Assembly: GCF_014837165.1 (NCBI RefSeq)
Contig: NZ_JACSPM010000001.1
Coordinates: 950,304-1,014,303 of the forward strand
Origin: Microbacterium gallinarum
Lineage (GTDB): Bacteria; Actinomycetota; Actinomycetes; Actinomycetales; Microbacteriaceae
Length of the DNA: 64,000 bases
Direction: 5' to 3'
The position numbers were made by a program, and so were the translations under genes. Positions 8,223 through 17,724 of this stretch are shown one piece after another. The notes beneath the pieces are model-generated. The model was not told the origin of the DNA and did not search any database. It worked only from the letters and a program-made list of their open reading frames with translations. The stretch's first letter is position 1; every line of letters begins with the position of its first letter.

Positions 8223-8644
8223 TGAAGAAGACGGGTGAGAGCGTCGCCGCATTCATCGCGGGGGTGACGCCCGCGAAGAGGCAGCGGGATGCCGCGACCA
8301 TGGTGTCGCTCATGCGCGAGATCACCGGGCGCGAGCCCGAGATGTGGGGCACGATCGTCGGGTTCGGCGCGTGCCACTACCGCTATCCCACCGGCACCGA
8401 AGGCGACATGCCCGTCGCCGCGTTCGCCCCGCGGAAGCAGGCGACGACGGTCTACCTCATGGACACCGGCGCGCACGGCGATGAGCTCGCGAAGCTCGGG
8501 CCGCACGACACCGGCGTCGGGTGCCTGTACATCAAGGACCTCGAGGCGGTCGACGCCGACGTGCTGCGCGACATGATCGCCGCGGACTACCGCCGCGTGC
8601 TCGACGGCGACACGGGCTCCGTCGAGATCACGCTCCTCGACTGA
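8222..8644 (+). CDS. DUF1801 domain-containing protein
   Basis: A 140-residue protein of the DUF1801/YdhG-like fold, with the family features REITGREPEMWGTIVGFGACHYRY and a C-terminal DVLRDMIAADYR helix. No enzymatic function is established for the family. It overlaps the upstream repair gene by one base, so it belongs to the same operon. Confidence 0.8.
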   Translation: MKKTGESVAAFIAGVTPAKRQRDAATMVSLMREITGREPEMWGTIVGFGACHYRYPTGTEGDMPVAAFAPRKQATTVYLMDTGAHGDELAKLGPHDTGVGCLYIKDLEAVDADVLRDMIAADYRRVLDGDTGSVEITLLD

Positions 8645-8724
8645 GGGCGGTGCCGCGCTCGCGCTGCGCGCATGTGCACAGGCGGAACGGGCGACGGCGC
8701 GCCGGGGCGAGGCATCCATCTCCG

Positions 8725-8795
8725 AGATCAGGAGATCCGGCGAGAACAGGACCATTTCCGCAGAAACGTCCTGCGTACGCCAGATCTCCTGATCT
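8725..8795. repeat. 71-nt imperfect palindromic element in a convergent intergenic region
   Basis: Perfect 13-bp outer arms (8725-8737 and 8783-8795) enclose a mismatch, a 4-bp stem (GGCG 8739-8742 with CGCC 8778-8781), a 4x4 internal loop, and a 6-bp inner stem (CAGGAC 8747-8752 with GTCCTG 8768-8773) capped by a 15-nt loop. In total 23 base pairs form. It is separate from the glyS terminator and has no U-tract. It may be a genome-dispersed palindromic repeat or a structured RNA. Confidence 0.7.
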
Positions 8796-8834
8796 TGCCG
8801 ACCGCTGTCGCTCGGGACGCCACGTGCGACGAGG

Positions 8835-8864
8835 AACGCCCCGGCCGAGGACGACCGGGGCGTT
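8835..8864. terminator. Bidirectional intrinsic terminator between DUF1801 and glyS
   Basis: A perfect 10-bp stem (AACGCCCCGG 8835-8844 with CCGGGGCGTT 8855-8864) and a 10-nt loop lie between convergent genes, 12 bases beyond the glyS stop. The A/T pairs at the base give a short U-run in either direction. Confidence 0.8.
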
Positions 8865-8875
8865 GGTGACACAGC

Positions 8876-10261
8876 TCAGGCGCCCTGGAGTCGCTCGCTG
8901 AGGTAGGCGTGGAGGGCGTCGAGCGGCACGCGCTCCTGACCCATCGTGTCGCGGTCGCGCACGGTGACGGCACGGTCGTCGAGCGAGTCGAAGTCGACCG
9001 TCACGCAGTACGGCGTGCCGATCTCGTCCTGGCGGCGGTAGCGGCGGCCGATGGCTCCGGCGTCGTCGAAGTCGACGTTCCACTCGCCGCGCAGCACATC
9101 GGCCACCTCGCGCGCGATGGGCGAGAGCTGCTCGTTGCGCGAGAGCGGCAGGATCGCCACCTTGACCGGGGCGAGGCGCGGGTCGAGCTTGAGCACCGTG
9201 CGGGTGTCGGTGCCGCCCTTCGCGTTCGGCGCCTCCTCCTCGTGGTACGCGTCGACGAGGAACGCCATCATGGCGCGCGTGAGGCCGAACGACGGCTCGA
9301 TGACGTACGGGATGTACTTCTCGCCGGACGCCTGGTCGAAGTACGTCAGGCTCTGACCCGACGCCTCGCTGTGGCTCGCGAGGTCGTAGTCGGTGCGGTT
9401 GGCGACGCCCATGAGCTCGCCCCACTCCTTGCCGGTGAAGCCGAAGCGGTACTCGATGTCGATCGTGCCGGCGGAGTAGTGCGCGCGATCCTCTTCGGGA
9501 ACGTCGAACTGGCGCATGTTCTCGGGGTCGATGCCGAGGTCGATGAACCAGTCCCAGCACGCCGTGACCCAGTGCTCGAACCACTCGCCCGCCTCGGCCG
9601 GCGGCGTGAAGAACTCGATCTCCATCTGCTCGAACTCGCGGGTGCGGAAGATGAAGTTCCCGGGCGTGATCTCGTTGCGGAACGCCTTGCCGACCTGGCC
9701 GATGCCGAACGGCGGCTTCTTGCGCGACGCGGTGAGCACGTTGGAGAAGTTCACGAAGATGCCCTGCGCGGTCTCGGGGCGCAGGAAGTGCAGGCCCGAC
9801 TCGTCGTCGACGACGCCGAGGTACGTCTTCACCAGGCCCGAGAAGGCCTTCGGCTCGGTGTACTGGCCCTTCGTGCCGCAGTTCGGGCACGGGACATCCG
9901 CCAGCCCGTTCTCCGCCTTGCGGCCCTTGCGCGCCTCGAAGTCCTCGAGGAGGTTGTCGGCGCGGAATCGCTTGTGGCACTGCAGGCACTCGACCAGCGG
10001 GTCGGTGAAGGTCGCGACGTGGCCGGAGGCCTCCCACACACGCTTCGGCAGGATGATCGACGAGTCGAGGCCGACCATGTCGCCGCGGCCGCGCACGAAC
10101 GTCTGCCACCACTGGCGGCGGATGTTCTCCTTGAGCTCCGTGCCGAGGGGGCCATAGTCCCACGCCGACCGGGATCCGCCGTAGATCTCGCCCGCCTGGA
10201 ACACGAACCCGCGGTGGCGGGCGAGGGCGATGACTTTGTCGAGGCGGGACTGCTCGGCCAT
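8876..10261 (-). CDS. glyS: Glycyl-tRNA synthetase (homodimeric type)
   Basis: A 461-residue single-chain class II glycyl-tRNA synthetase, charging tRNA-Gly in the cytosol. Visible: N-terminal RRGFVFQ-type [17 protein letters not shown] (motif 1 area), a zinc-like CLQCHKR...CPNC pair, [25 protein letters not shown] (motif 2) and the C-terminal anticodon-binding domain beginning [18 protein letters not shown] lies six bases before the chosen ATG at 10261. An in-frame ATG at 10291 would add ten residues. Confidence 0.96.
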   Translation of the reverse strand: MAEQSRLDKVIALARHRGFVFQAGEIYGGSRSAWDYGPLGTELKENIRRQWWQTFVRGRGDMVGLDSSIILPKRVWEASGHVATFTDPLVECLQCHKRFRADNLLEDFEARKGRKAENGLADVPCPNCGTKGQYTEPKAFSGLVKTYLGVVDDESGLHFLRPETAQGIFVNFSNVLTASRKKPPFGIGQVGKAFRNEITPGNFIFRTREFEQMEIEFFTPPAEAGEWFEHWVTACWDWFIDLGIDPENMRQFDVPEEDRAHYSAGTIDIEYRFGFTGKEWGELMGVANRTDYDLASHSEASGQSLTYFDQASGEKYIPYVIEPSFGLTRAMMAFLVDAYHEEEAPNAKGGTDTRTVLKLDPRLAPVKVAILPLSRNEQLSPIAREVADVLRGEWNVDFDDAGAIGRRYRRQDEIGTPYCVTVDFDSLDDRAVTVRDRDTMGQERVPLDALHAYLSERLQGA

Positions 10262-10326
10262 GGTGGCTCCAATGGTCGGGATGGGTTTCATGCCGGATGC
10301 GGCGAGCGCCGCGGCATCCGTCGATT

Positions 10327-11370
10327 CTAGTCGTCGGAGCCGGGCCGGCCGGACGATCCGGGCTCGTCCCCGGCGGCGCGCTCGAACTCCCGGTCCCACT
10401 CGCGCAGCTCTTTGCGACGGCCGATGAGTCCGTCGAGCGACACCTGGAAGTGCAGTCCGCGCCGGGCGTTGACCTGCTTGATGTTCTCGACCAGCTCGAC
10501 CGAGAACGCCGCCACCGCGCTGCGCACCTCGTCGATGCGCTCGGCCGGGTCGTCCCACAGATCGGGGTGGATGAGGATGTCGAGCAGGTAGTCGCGGTCG
10601 AGCGCGCCGGTGAGCTTGCGCAGCGTCTCGCCGTACTCGACGGCGGCCGTCGCGCGCTGCCCCTCCTCGCCCTTGCGGTCGAGGCGGTCGAAGAGCTCGG
10701 TCGTGTGCGAGGCGATGCGGCCCACGTCGGCGGCGACCTCGCCCGCCTGCGGCACACCGCCCGCGCCTGCGTGCGCGTACTCGGCGCTGAGCATCTGCAG
10801 TGTCTGCACGTGCGCGCGGACCGGCTCCGGGAGCGGATGCCGCACCGCGGCGCCACCCGTGCGGCGACGCCGCGAGCGCATCACGCCGAAGAGCGCGCCA
10901 CCCGCGGCGAGCAGCACCACCGCGCCGACCGCGATGCCGATGAACGGCCCGGCGTCGGCGCCGCCGGACGACGGTGCGTCGGGTGCGAGGGCGATGACCC
11001 CCTGGATCGTCTCGGTGAGCGCGGCGTCGACGTCGGCCGCCGACAGCTCCGCCTCGTTGGCGACCCGCATGGCCTCGCCCGGCGAGAGCACGCGGGAGCC
11101 CGCCGACAGGTCGTCGCCGACCGCGACGATGATCGTCGCGGTCCCCGGGTGCGCGGCCGCCAGTTCGGAGACGATGTCGGGGCCGGATGCCTCGAGCGCG
11201 GCGTTGTCGGAGAAGACCGCCACCCCGATCGACTCGTCGCCGATCTGCTGGGCGAGCTGGTCGCGAAGCGATGCCGCATCGGCGACCTCCGACGACACGT
11301 ACACGTTGCCGGAAGCGAGCGCATCGACGGCGTCGTCGACGTAGCCCTGGCCGTCCATCGCGCTGTGCAT
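10327..11370 (-). CDS. Single-pass membrane protein paired with the solute-binding/VWA lipoprotein
   Basis: A 347-residue protein. Residues 1-130 form an alpha/beta region ([40 protein letters not shown]) resembling actinobacterial secreted TPM-like sensor domains. One membrane helix follows at about 138-160, then an Arg stop-transfer and a helical C-terminal domain. No cleavable signal is evident, so topology is uncertain. It follows the VWA lipoprotein gene by 12 bp on the same strand, which suggests a common envelope function. I do not recognise a characterised family. Confidence 0.75.
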   Translation of the reverse strand: MHSAMDGQGYVDDAVDALASGNVYVSSEVADAASLRDQLAQQIGDESIGVAVFSDNAALEASGPDIVSELAAAHPGTATIIVAVGDDLSAGSRVLSPGEAMRVANEAELSAADVDAALTETIQGVIALAPDAPSSGGADAGPFIGIAVGAVVLLAAGGALFGVMRSRRRRTGGAAVRHPLPEPVRAHVQTLQMLSAEYAHAGAGGVPQAGEVAADVGRIASHTTELFDRLDRKGEEGQRATAAVEYGETLRKLTGALDRDYLLDILIHPDLWDDPAERIDEVRSAVAAFSVELVENIKQVNARRGLHFQVSLDGLIGRRKELREWDREFERAAGDEPGSSGRPGSDD

Positions 11371-11382
11371 GCTCGCCGTCGC

Positions 11383-13257
11383 CTAGAAGTTGTTGATGAC
11401 CGAGGCGAACACGAGATCGATCTTCGCGGCGTCCGACGCGTCGAACCACTGGCCGCCGGTGGCCTCGGCGATCCGCTGCAGGGCGCCGGTGTCGGCACCC
11501 TCGCCGTACGCGATCGGGAAGATCCGCACGGGGGCGTCGTCGCCGCCCTCGCGCGTCGTCTTGCCGATCTTCGCGACGAGCGAGTCGAGCGAGATCGACG
11601 AGTCGGTGTCCTGCCCGTCGGACAGCACGACGATCGCGTTGATGCGACCGGGCTCCGCGCGCTTGGTCATCTCGTCGTACGCCTGAGCGATCGCGTCGTA
11701 GAGCGGCGTGCCCTCGCGGTTCGCGAAGCGCAGGTCGTCGAGGGAGGCGTCGACCGACTCGCGGTCCGACGCGAGCGGCGTGACGTCGCGCAGCACGACG
11801 AGGTTCTCGCCCGCCGCGGATTCGACGCCCGTCGTGAACGCCCACACCCCGACCTCGTCGGTCGACCGGAAGTGGCCGAGCGTCGCCTGCGCGCCCTCGA
11901 TGGCGCCGTCGAGCTTCGAGCGCCCGTCGCCGATCGGCTCGTCCATCGAGCCCGAGATGTCGATCACCTCGAGCACCGACGACGGCTTGCGGATCTGCGT
12001 CCACTGGTCGATGGCCGCCGAGACGACATCGACCTCGGGCCGCGGGAGCGAGATCGCCGGCCCCGCGGGGTCGACGCCGTACTCCGCGGTGAAGAGCTCG
12101 CCGAGCGGCACCGTCTCGTCGAGCGGGCGGAAGCCGAAGTCGGGCAGGATCTCCTGCGCGGCCTCGGTCTGCAGGAACGCGGCGAAGGCGGCGCCCGCCT
12201 CGGCCTGGACGTCGGTGACCCAGTCGGCGCGGAGCACCGTGATCGGGTTGTCGGACCACATCGAGCCGCCCGCCGGGTACACCGCGACGAGCTTCTCCTT
12301 CGGCGGCGTGAGCTCCTCGCCCGGCTGCACCGTGTGCGAGTCGGGGTTGCCCTGGTTGTAGTTGAGCAGCGACGTCTCTTCGAGCGCGACGGCCGAGACG
12401 TAGCCCGAGCCGCCCGCGCCGTTCTGGGTCTCGTCGTACAGCGTCGTGAGCACCTTGCCGGTCGTGTCGCCGTAGTGGATCACGCATTCCTCGAACACCC
12501 GCGAGAAGTCCGCGGCGGCCGCGACGTCGTCGGCGGTGAGCCCGTCGGTCTTGCCGGATGCCTCGTACGTCTGCATCAGGATCGCCGAGAGGCCGGTCGT
12601 GGAGGTGTTCGGGTTGGTCTTGGAGATCTTGAACGAACCCCACAGGTCTTTGCCGACGCTGCCCCAGCCCTCGGGGTCCTGGCACAGGCGCTCGAAGTCG
12701 GCGATGCCGATCGGCGACCCGGGGTAGCCGAGGGCCTTCGCCATCGTCTCGGGCACGCCGAAGACGATGGGCGTGTGGGTGAAGGACGCGGGCTCGCCGA
12801 CGAGGGACGCGGATGCCGCAGCCGCCACCCGCTCGGTCCACACCGTCGATGCGGGCGACCACATGACGGGCCAGCGACGCGGGTTCTCGTCGGGCCAGTC
12901 CTGTCCCGAGGTGAGGAAGCGCGTCGCGTCGCCCGACGACACATTGATCGGGCGCACGGTCGCGCACTCGTCCAGCGCCTCGTGCTCGGGCGACTCCTTG
13001 AACGCGGCGGCGAGCGCGTCGAGCATGTTGACCTTCTCGGACGACGTCGCCACCACGACGCTCGTGCAGCCGTCGTCGGCGAAGTCGCCGTCGCCGAAGT
13101 CGCCTCCCTCGGTGCCCCCTCCGCCGAAGCAGGCGCTGAGGGCCAGCGCCGCGATGAGGATCCCGGCGCCCGCGGCACTCCGTCGTACGGGCGTGCGGAC
13201 GCGCTCGGGCGAGAAAGACGAGGAGGCGGCGAGGACCCGCCGGCGTGGGGCTGGCAT
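11383..13257 (-). CDS. Extracellular solute-binding and VWA domain lipoprotein
   Basis: A 624-residue lipoprotein. A leader ends in the lipobox LSAC (Cys about 43). Residues about 60-390 resemble a type II periplasmic substrate-binding protein, and residues about 405-610 form a von Willebrand A domain with the MIDAS motif DISGSMD and [12 protein letters not shown]. It likely acts outside the membrane in adhesion, binding or complex assembly; the ligand is unknown. A TAGGCT -10 (plus strand 13264-13269) ends six bases before the ATG, supporting this start and a leaderless mRNA. Confidence 0.87.
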   Translation of the reverse strand: MPAPRRRVLAASSSFSPERVRTPVRRSAAGAGILIAALALSACFGGGGTEGGDFGDGDFADDGCTSVVVATSSEKVNMLDALAAAFKESPEHEALDECATVRPINVSSGDATRFLTSGQDWPDENPRRWPVMWSPASTVWTERVAAAASASLVGEPASFTHTPIVFGVPETMAKALGYPGSPIGIADFERLCQDPEGWGSVGKDLWGSFKISKTNPNTSTTGLSAILMQTYEASGKTDGLTADDVAAAADFSRVFEECVIHYGDTTGKVLTTLYDETQNGAGGSGYVSAVALEETSLLNYNQGNPDSHTVQPGEELTPPKEKLVAVYPAGGSMWSDNPITVLRADWVTDVQAEAGAAFAAFLQTEAAQEILPDFGFRPLDETVPLGELFTAEYGVDPAGPAISLPRPEVDVVSAAIDQWTQIRKPSSVLEVIDISGSMDEPIGDGRSKLDGAIEGAQATLGHFRSTDEVGVWAFTTGVESAAGENLVVLRDVTPLASDRESVDASLDDLRFANREGTPLYDAIAQAYDEMTKRAEPGRINAIVVLSDGQDTDSSISLDSLVAKIGKTTREGGDDAPVRIFPIAYGEGADTGALQRIAEATGGQWFDASDAAKIDLVFASVINNF

Positions 13258-13322
13258 GGGGCCAGCCTAAGGGTGAACCTCGCCCGTCGCGGGCGCCGCA
13301 GCGAGCCTGTGGAGCGAGGTCG

Positions 13323-13706
13323 TCAGGAGACGAAGCCGATCGACATCGGGTACTTGTACCACTCGCCCCGGTTGGCCTTCACGGCCGCGACGATGCAGAA
13401 CACGATGTTGAGCACGTAGGCCGCGAGCAGGATGAAGATGCCGATGATCACGACGGTCAGGACGGTGCCCACGACGTAAGCGATGAGCAGCGTCAGCTGG
13501 AAGTTCAGCGCGGTCGCGGAGTGCGCGCGCACGAACGGTCCGCGGTCCTTGAGCACCAGGAAGCCGATGAGCGGGGCGAGGAAGCCGAAGAACAGGCCGC
13601 CCAGGTTGATGAGGGTGGCCCAGAGCTTCTCGTCAGCCGGGTTCATCGGCTGGGGCTGCGGCGCGGCATACGGCGAGTGGGGCTGGTACGGCGGAGGCGT
13701 GGTCAC
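13323..13706 (-). CDS. DUF4870 domain-containing membrane protein
   Basis: A 127-residue protein with a Pro/Gln-rich cytosolic N-terminus and three membrane helices in the DUF4870 pattern ([40 protein letters not shown], a final [14 protein letters not shown] tail). Function unknown. The GTG start at 13706 is chosen because TATGCT (plus strand 13713-13718) ends six bases upstream, predicting a leaderless mRNA. Confidence 0.87.
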   Translation of the reverse strand: MTTPPPYQPHSPYAAPQPQPMNPADEKLWATLINLGGLFFGFLAPLIGFLVLKDRGPFVRAHSATALNFQLTLLIAYVVGTVLTVVIIGIFILLAAYVLNIVFCIVAAVKANRGEWYKYPMSIGFVS

Positions 13707-13779
13707 CGCCTCAGCATAGGGGCGCAGCGGAGCGGGTACACGGGGGCTGACCCCCGAGTTCGCACGTCCGGGCCGCCGT

Positions 13780-15108
13780 TCACACCTCGCGCAGCGCGCC
13801 CCGGCCGACCTCGGCGATCGACGTGTGCCCCGACAGACCCAGCGTGATGTCGAGCTCGGCGAGGATGTTGCGCACGGCCTCGCGCACGCCGTCCTCACCG
13901 GCGATGCCGAGGCCGTACGCGTACGGGCGGCCGATCGCGACGGCCGTGGCGCCGAGCGCGAGGGCGATGAACGCGTCCGATCCCTGCCGCACACCCGAGT
14001 CGAAGATCACCGGCACGCGCCCGCCGATCCGCTCAACGACGGCGGGAAGAGCCTCGAGGGTCGGGACCGACTGGTCGATCTGGCGTCCGCCGTGATTCGA
14101 CACCCACACGCCGTCGGCTCCGACGTCGACGGCACGCGCCGCGTCGTCGGGGTGCACGATGCCCTTGAGCAGGATGGGCAGAGTCGTCCATTCGCGCGCC
14201 TTGGCGAGGTCGTCCCACGTCAGCGCGGGGGTGGAGAACACGTCGAGGAACGTCTCGACCGCGGCGCGCGGCAGCGGCGAGCGGAGGTTCTCGCGCAGTC
14301 CGCCTCCGGTGAGCGCCGCGCCCTTGCGCGCGATCTTCACGCCCGCGGCCACCGTCTGCGGGGTGAGGCGCACCGGCGGCGCGGGCGGGGCAGCGGCATC
14401 CGGTCCCCTCCTCACCCGCTCGCGCACGAGCTGCTGGAAGACGGGATCACTCGTGTACTGCGCGATGCCCATGCCGCGCGTGAAGGGGAGGTAGGCGAGG
14501 TCGAGATCGCGCGTGCGCCAGCCGAGCAGGTGCGTGTCGAGCGTCACGACGACCGCTTCGCACCCGGATGCCTCGGCCCGGCGCAGCAGCGAGGCGTTGA
14601 GCTCGTCGTCGGCCGACCAGTACAGCTGGAACAGGCGGGAGCCGTCGGGCGCGGCATCCCTCACCTCCTCCATCGGGAACGAGGCCTGGTTGGAGAGGGT
14701 GTACGGAACGCCGAGGGATGCCGCGGCCCGCGCCACCGCGAGGTCGGCGTCGCCGTGCGCCATCTCCATGACACCGAGCGGCGCGAGCAGCAGCGGCGTC
14801 GGGCGTCGGCGGCCGAGGAAGTCGATCGACAGGTCGCGGGCGGCGACGTCGCGCAGCGGACGCGGCCACACCTGCCAGCGGCCGAATGCGGCGGCGTTGG
14901 CGCGCAGGGTGCGCTCGGCGCCCGCGCCGCCGGCGATGTAGGCGAAGGCCTCGGCGCTCAGCGCGCGGCGCGCCGACTCCTCGAGCCGGTCGGCGTCGAC
15001 CGGGATGCCGGGCTTCGTGCCGCTGATCCCGGCGCGGTAGATCTCGGACTGCGTGCGCCGGGAGATGCCGCGCGCGGCGGCCGGGTCGTGGGGAGCGACG
15101 TTGCTCAT
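13780..15108 (-). CDS. FMN-dependent alpha-hydroxy-acid oxidising enzyme (lactate 2-monooxygenase-like)
   Basis: A 442-residue TIM-barrel flavoenzyme of the (S)-2-hydroxyacid oxidase family, which oxidises lactate or related hydroxyacids. Seen: LLAPLGVMEMAH (FMN binding), LKGIVHPDDA with the catalytic Lys, the active-site His in SNHGGRQIDQ, and the phosphate-binding FDSGVRQGSDAFIALALGA with Arg. Length and the AFAYIAGGAGAERTLR start resemble lactate 2-monooxygenase, but substrate cannot be fixed. TAGGCT ends seven bases before the ATG at 15108. Confidence 0.88.
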   Translation of the reverse strand: MSNVAPHDPAAARGISRRTQSEIYRAGISGTKPGIPVDADRLEESARRALSAEAFAYIAGGAGAERTLRANAAAFGRWQVWPRPLRDVAARDLSIDFLGRRRPTPLLLAPLGVMEMAHGDADLAVARAAASLGVPYTLSNQASFPMEEVRDAAPDGSRLFQLYWSADDELNASLLRRAEASGCEAVVVTLDTHLLGWRTRDLDLAYLPFTRGMGIAQYTSDPVFQQLVRERVRRGPDAAAPPAPPVRLTPQTVAAGVKIARKGAALTGGGLRENLRSPLPRAAVETFLDVFSTPALTWDDLAKAREWTTLPILLKGIVHPDDAARAVDVGADGVWVSNHGGRQIDQSVPTLEALPAVVERIGGRVPVIFDSGVRQGSDAFIALALGATAVAIGRPYAYGLGIAGEDGVREAVRNILAELDITLGLSGHTSIAEVGRGALREV

Positions 15109-15155
15109 GCGGCACAGCCTATGCGCGAGCAGGTGCCCCCGCCCTGCGGGCTGAC

Positions 15156-15189
15156 GAAAGGGCGGGCTCCGTAGGAGTCCCGCCCTTTC
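15156..15189 (-). terminator. Intrinsic terminator after the DUF6131-like gene
   Basis: A perfect 11-bp stem (GAAAGGGCGGG 15156-15166 with CCCGCCCTTTC 15179-15189) and a 12-nt loop. It lies downstream of the 52-residue membrane protein and upstream of the oxidase, both on the minus strand. The AAA/TTT base of the stem gives a short U-run. Confidence 0.8.
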
Positions 15190-15230
15190 CGGTGCTCCGA
15201 CGCTGGGGTCGACGGAGCGATGGGGGTGTG

Positions 15231-15389
15231 TCAGGTCTGGCGGCGGATGAAGCGCATCAGCCAGGCGATGATCGCGATGATCACGATGACGATGCCGATC
15301 CACAGCAGGAACTTCGCTGCTTCGATGAACACTCCGAGCAGGAGGAGCACGATGCCGACGATGAGAAGGATGACTGCGAGTCCGGTCAT
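15231..15389 (-). CDS. Small DUF6131-like membrane protein
   Basis: A 52-residue, almost entirely hydrophobic protein with two membrane helices (about residues 3-21 and 26-45) and a basic tail (FIRRQT). It matches the small actinobacterial DUF6131 pattern. The ATG at 15389 is the only suitable start; a weak -10-like GAACCT ends six bases upstream. A strong terminator follows the gene. Function unknown. Confidence 0.75.
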   Translation of the reverse strand: MTGLAVILLIVGIVLLLLGVFIEAAKFLLWIGIVIVIIAIIAWLMRFIRRQT

Positions 15390-15487
15390 GACCCCAGGTT
15401 CGCGGCATCCCACGCCTGCGTCGAGGGGTTGACAAACGCTCACGAGGAGTGCAAACCGGCGGATCGGGGAGCGTCGCGATGACCGGC

Positions 15488-16393
15488 TCAGGCGCCGAAC
15501 CCGCACCAGTCGGCCACCCACGTGAGGATCTGGCCGCGGAGATCTTCGGATGCCGCGAGCTCGATCTCGCCGGGCTCGCCGTCGACCTCCACCTCGAGGT
15601 CGAAGATGGTGCCCCGCTTGTCCTCCTGCACGGCGTGCGGATCGCAGCGGATCGGGACGATCGGCAGCGACACCTCCGTCAGTCCGGTATCGCCCCCCCG
15701 GACCTCCAGCCCGATCGGAAACGTCTCGGGCGCGGTGTCGCCTCCGTCCTCGAACGTGATCAGGTTCGTGGTCTGGATGCCCGAGATCAGCACGGCCGAT
15801 CGCCCTGTCGGCGCGATGCCGAGCATGAGCGCCGCCGGTTCCCCCGGCGGGGAGGGGTCGAAGTCTGTGAACGATACGTGGGCGGCCTCGGCGACGGCGG
15901 CCGCGCGGCAGTCGCGCACGTGGAGCGGCTCGATGAAGCCGATCGGGTCCTCGATGCCGGCCGACGCGCGCCCGGCGGCATCGCCCAGCGTGTAGTCGAG
16001 GGTCACCGTCGACCCGGCATCCTCCGATGCGTCCTGTCCGCATGCCACATCGGGCAGCTGGACCCGGATGCCGACGGTGCGGCCGGGCCCGATCGTGCTC
16101 TCGCGCTCCTCGACGCGGACGATCGGGGCGGCGAACCGCGGATCCTCGACCTCGACGGGACCGACGACCAGCGTCGCGTCGGTGCCGTTGCGCACCACGA
16201 CCTGCGCCTGCCGTGCGGCGACGTCGGAGCGTCCCTGCTGCAGTTCGACGGTCACGCCGTCGGGCAGCGCGGTGCTCGGCGCCGGCGCCTCGCCGTCTGG
16301 CACCTCGCCCCCCGGCGCGCAGGCGGAGAGCGCCAGCGCGAGGAGGGCGGCCGCGACGATCGCCGCCGTGCGCACCCTCCGACGCGGCGTCAT
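15488..16393 (-). CDS. Secreted lipoprotein of unknown function
   Basis: A 301-residue protein with a basic N-terminus, hydrophobic helix and lipobox LSAC (Cys about residue 25), so it is probably membrane-anchored and extracytoplasmic. The mature part has beta-rich segments such as VELQQGRSDVAARQAQVVVRN and four or more Cys residues (VACGQD, VRDCRA, IRCDPH, DWCGFG) that could form disulfides. Its ATG overlaps the menC stop (ATGA), so it is translationally coupled to menC. No family recognised. Confidence 0.75.
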   Translation of the reverse strand: MTPRRRVRTAAIVAAALLALALSACAPGGEVPDGEAPAPSTALPDGVTVELQQGRSDVAARQAQVVVRNGTDATLVVGPVEVEDPRFAAPIVRVEERESTIGPGRTVGIRVQLPDVACGQDASEDAGSTVTLDYTLGDAAGRASAGIEDPIGFIEPLHVRDCRAAAVAEAAHVSFTDFDPSPPGEPAALMLGIAPTGRSAVLISGIQTTNLITFEDGGDTAPETFPIGLEVRGGDTGLTEVSLPIVPIRCDPHAVQEDKRGTIFDLEVEVDGEPGEIELAASEDLRGQILTWVADWCGFGA

Positions 16394-17523
16394 CGCGTCA
16401 GCGTCTCCCGCGCCACGGTGACGTCGTCGAGCGCGACCGGGTCGATCTCGACGCCGAGCCCGTGCCCGGTCGGCACGCCGACGTGCCCGTCTTCGAGCAC
16501 CGCCGGCTCGGTGACGATGTCTCGCGTGTAGAAGCGGTTCGACGCCGACACGTCGCCCGGCAGGGTGAACCCGGGGAGAGCGGACAGCGCCGCGTTCGCC
16601 GCGCGCCCGATGCCGGTCTCGAGCATGCCCCCGCACCACACCGGGATGCCGGCATCGCGGCACAGATCATGGATCGCGACCGCCTCGAGATAGCCGCCGA
16701 CGCGGCCGGCCTTGATGTTGATGATGGATGCCGAGCCCAGCGCGAGCGCGTCGGCGGCGGCCTTCGCCGAGACGATCGACTCGTCGAGGCAGACCGGCGT
16801 GCGCAGCCGGCGTGCCAGCACCGCGTGGTCGACGAGGTCGTCCTCCTGCAGCGGCTGCTCGATGAGCAGCAGGTCGAACCGGTCGAGCTCGGCCAGGGTG
16901 TCGGCGTCGGCGAGCGTGTAGGCGGAGTTCGCGTCCACCTGCAGCGCGATGGTGCCGAAGGCGTCGCGCACCGCAGCGGTGTCGGCGATGTCGCGCCCCG
17001 GCTTGATCTTGATCTTGATGCGCGCGTAGCCCTCGTCGAGGTACCCGCCGACCGCGTCGACCAGGGCCGACGGGTCGCGCTGGATGCCGACCGAGACGCC
17101 GCTGGGCACGCGGTCGCGCACCGCGCCGAGGTACTCGCCGAGCGCACGGCCCTCGCTGCGCAGCGCGGCGTCGAGCACCGCCAGCTCGAGCCCGGCCTTC
17201 ACCATGCGGTGTCCGACGAACGGCGCGAGCGCGCCGGCGACCGCTTCGGGCGCGATCGTGCCGCGATCGAGAAGGGCGGGCACCAGGAAGCGCAGCGCGA
17301 CATCCCAGGCGCTCTGCGTGTACTCGCTCGAGTAGAGCGGCGCGGCGCCGGTGACGATCTCGCCCCAGCCGTCGCCGCCGGCGGTCAGGGCGCGGACGAC
17401 GATCACCTCGCGGACGGTCTCGGTCCCGAACGACGTCGTGAAGGGGGATACCAGCGGCAGGTGCAGAACGCGCAGCTCGAATCCTTCGAGGGAGACGGAT
17501 GCCGCGGGCGTGGCGATGGGCAT
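16390..17523 (-). CDS. menC: o-Succinylbenzoate synthase / N-succinylamino acid racemase (enolase superfamily)
   Basis: A 377-residue enolase-superfamily enzyme of the OSBS/NSAR group. Catalytic features are visible: KIKIKPGRD (KxK lysine), metal ligands in DANSAY, IEQPL and DESI, and the second lysine region NIKAGRVGGYLEA. OSBS makes the menaquinone precursor; NSAR racemises N-succinylamino acids. No other men genes are nearby, while a COG3375-like GNAT lies upstream, which favours the NSAR role. TAGCCT (plus strand AGGCTA 17530-17535) ends six bases before the ATG. Confidence 0.88.
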   Translation of the reverse strand: MPIATPAASVSLEGFELRVLHLPLVSPFTTSFGTETVREVIVVRALTAGGDGWGEIVTGAAPLYSSEYTQSAWDVALRFLVPALLDRGTIAPEAVAGALAPFVGHRMVKAGLELAVLDAALRSEGRALGEYLGAVRDRVPSGVSVGIQRDPSALVDAVGGYLDEGYARIKIKIKPGRDIADTAAVRDAFGTIALQVDANSAYTLADADTLAELDRFDLLLIEQPLQEDDLVDHAVLARRLRTPVCLDESIVSAKAAADALALGSASIINIKAGRVGGYLEAVAIHDLCRDAGIPVWCGGMLETGIGRAANAALSALPGFTLPGDVSASNRFYTRDIVTEPAVLEDGHVGVPTGHGLGVEIDPVALDDVTVARETLTR

Positions 17524-17559
17524 GCGCTCAGGCTACGCCCGGCCCGCGACCTGCCGCGC

Positions 17560-17715
17560 TCAGTGGGCGAGTCGCAGCGCGGGTGTCTCGGGGACCACCG
17601 GCACGAACGTGCCGCGTGCGCGGCGGGGTCCGCGGCGACGGCGGGGGGTGCGGTGGTCTTCGCGGCGAAGCTTCGCCGTCAAGGCCGCCATCATCAGCTC
17701 GATGTGCTCGCGCAT
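17560..17715 (-). CDS. 51-residue basic protein with strong ribosome binding site
   Basis: A short ORF with helix MREHIELMMAALTAKLRRED followed by an Arg-rich stretch and a hydrophobic end. Unlike most short frames here it has a clear Shine-Dalgarno (GAGGAG, six bases before the ATG at 17715), and it sits between the cyclase and menC on the same strand. No homologue recognised. A hairpin just upstream could partly cover the Shine-Dalgarno. Confidence 0.55.
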   Translation of the reverse strand: MREHIELMMAALTAKLRREDHRTPRRRRGPRRARGTFVPVVPETPALRLAH

Positions 17716-17724
17716 GATCGTCTC

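Noticed and set aside
8876..12967. A 1363-codon open frame reading through glyS and far upstream on the minus strand.
   Set aside because: Only the part from 10261 (or 10291) encodes glycyl-tRNA synthetase. The rest is Arg/Gly/Ala-rich and overlaps two well-supported genes in another frame, which is typical of high-GC shadow frames.
10297..13419. A 1040-codon plus-strand open frame opposite the VWA lipoprotein.
   Set aside because: Composition is Arg/Ala/Asp-rich with no recognisable domain, and it is antisense to genes with clear motifs and promoters.
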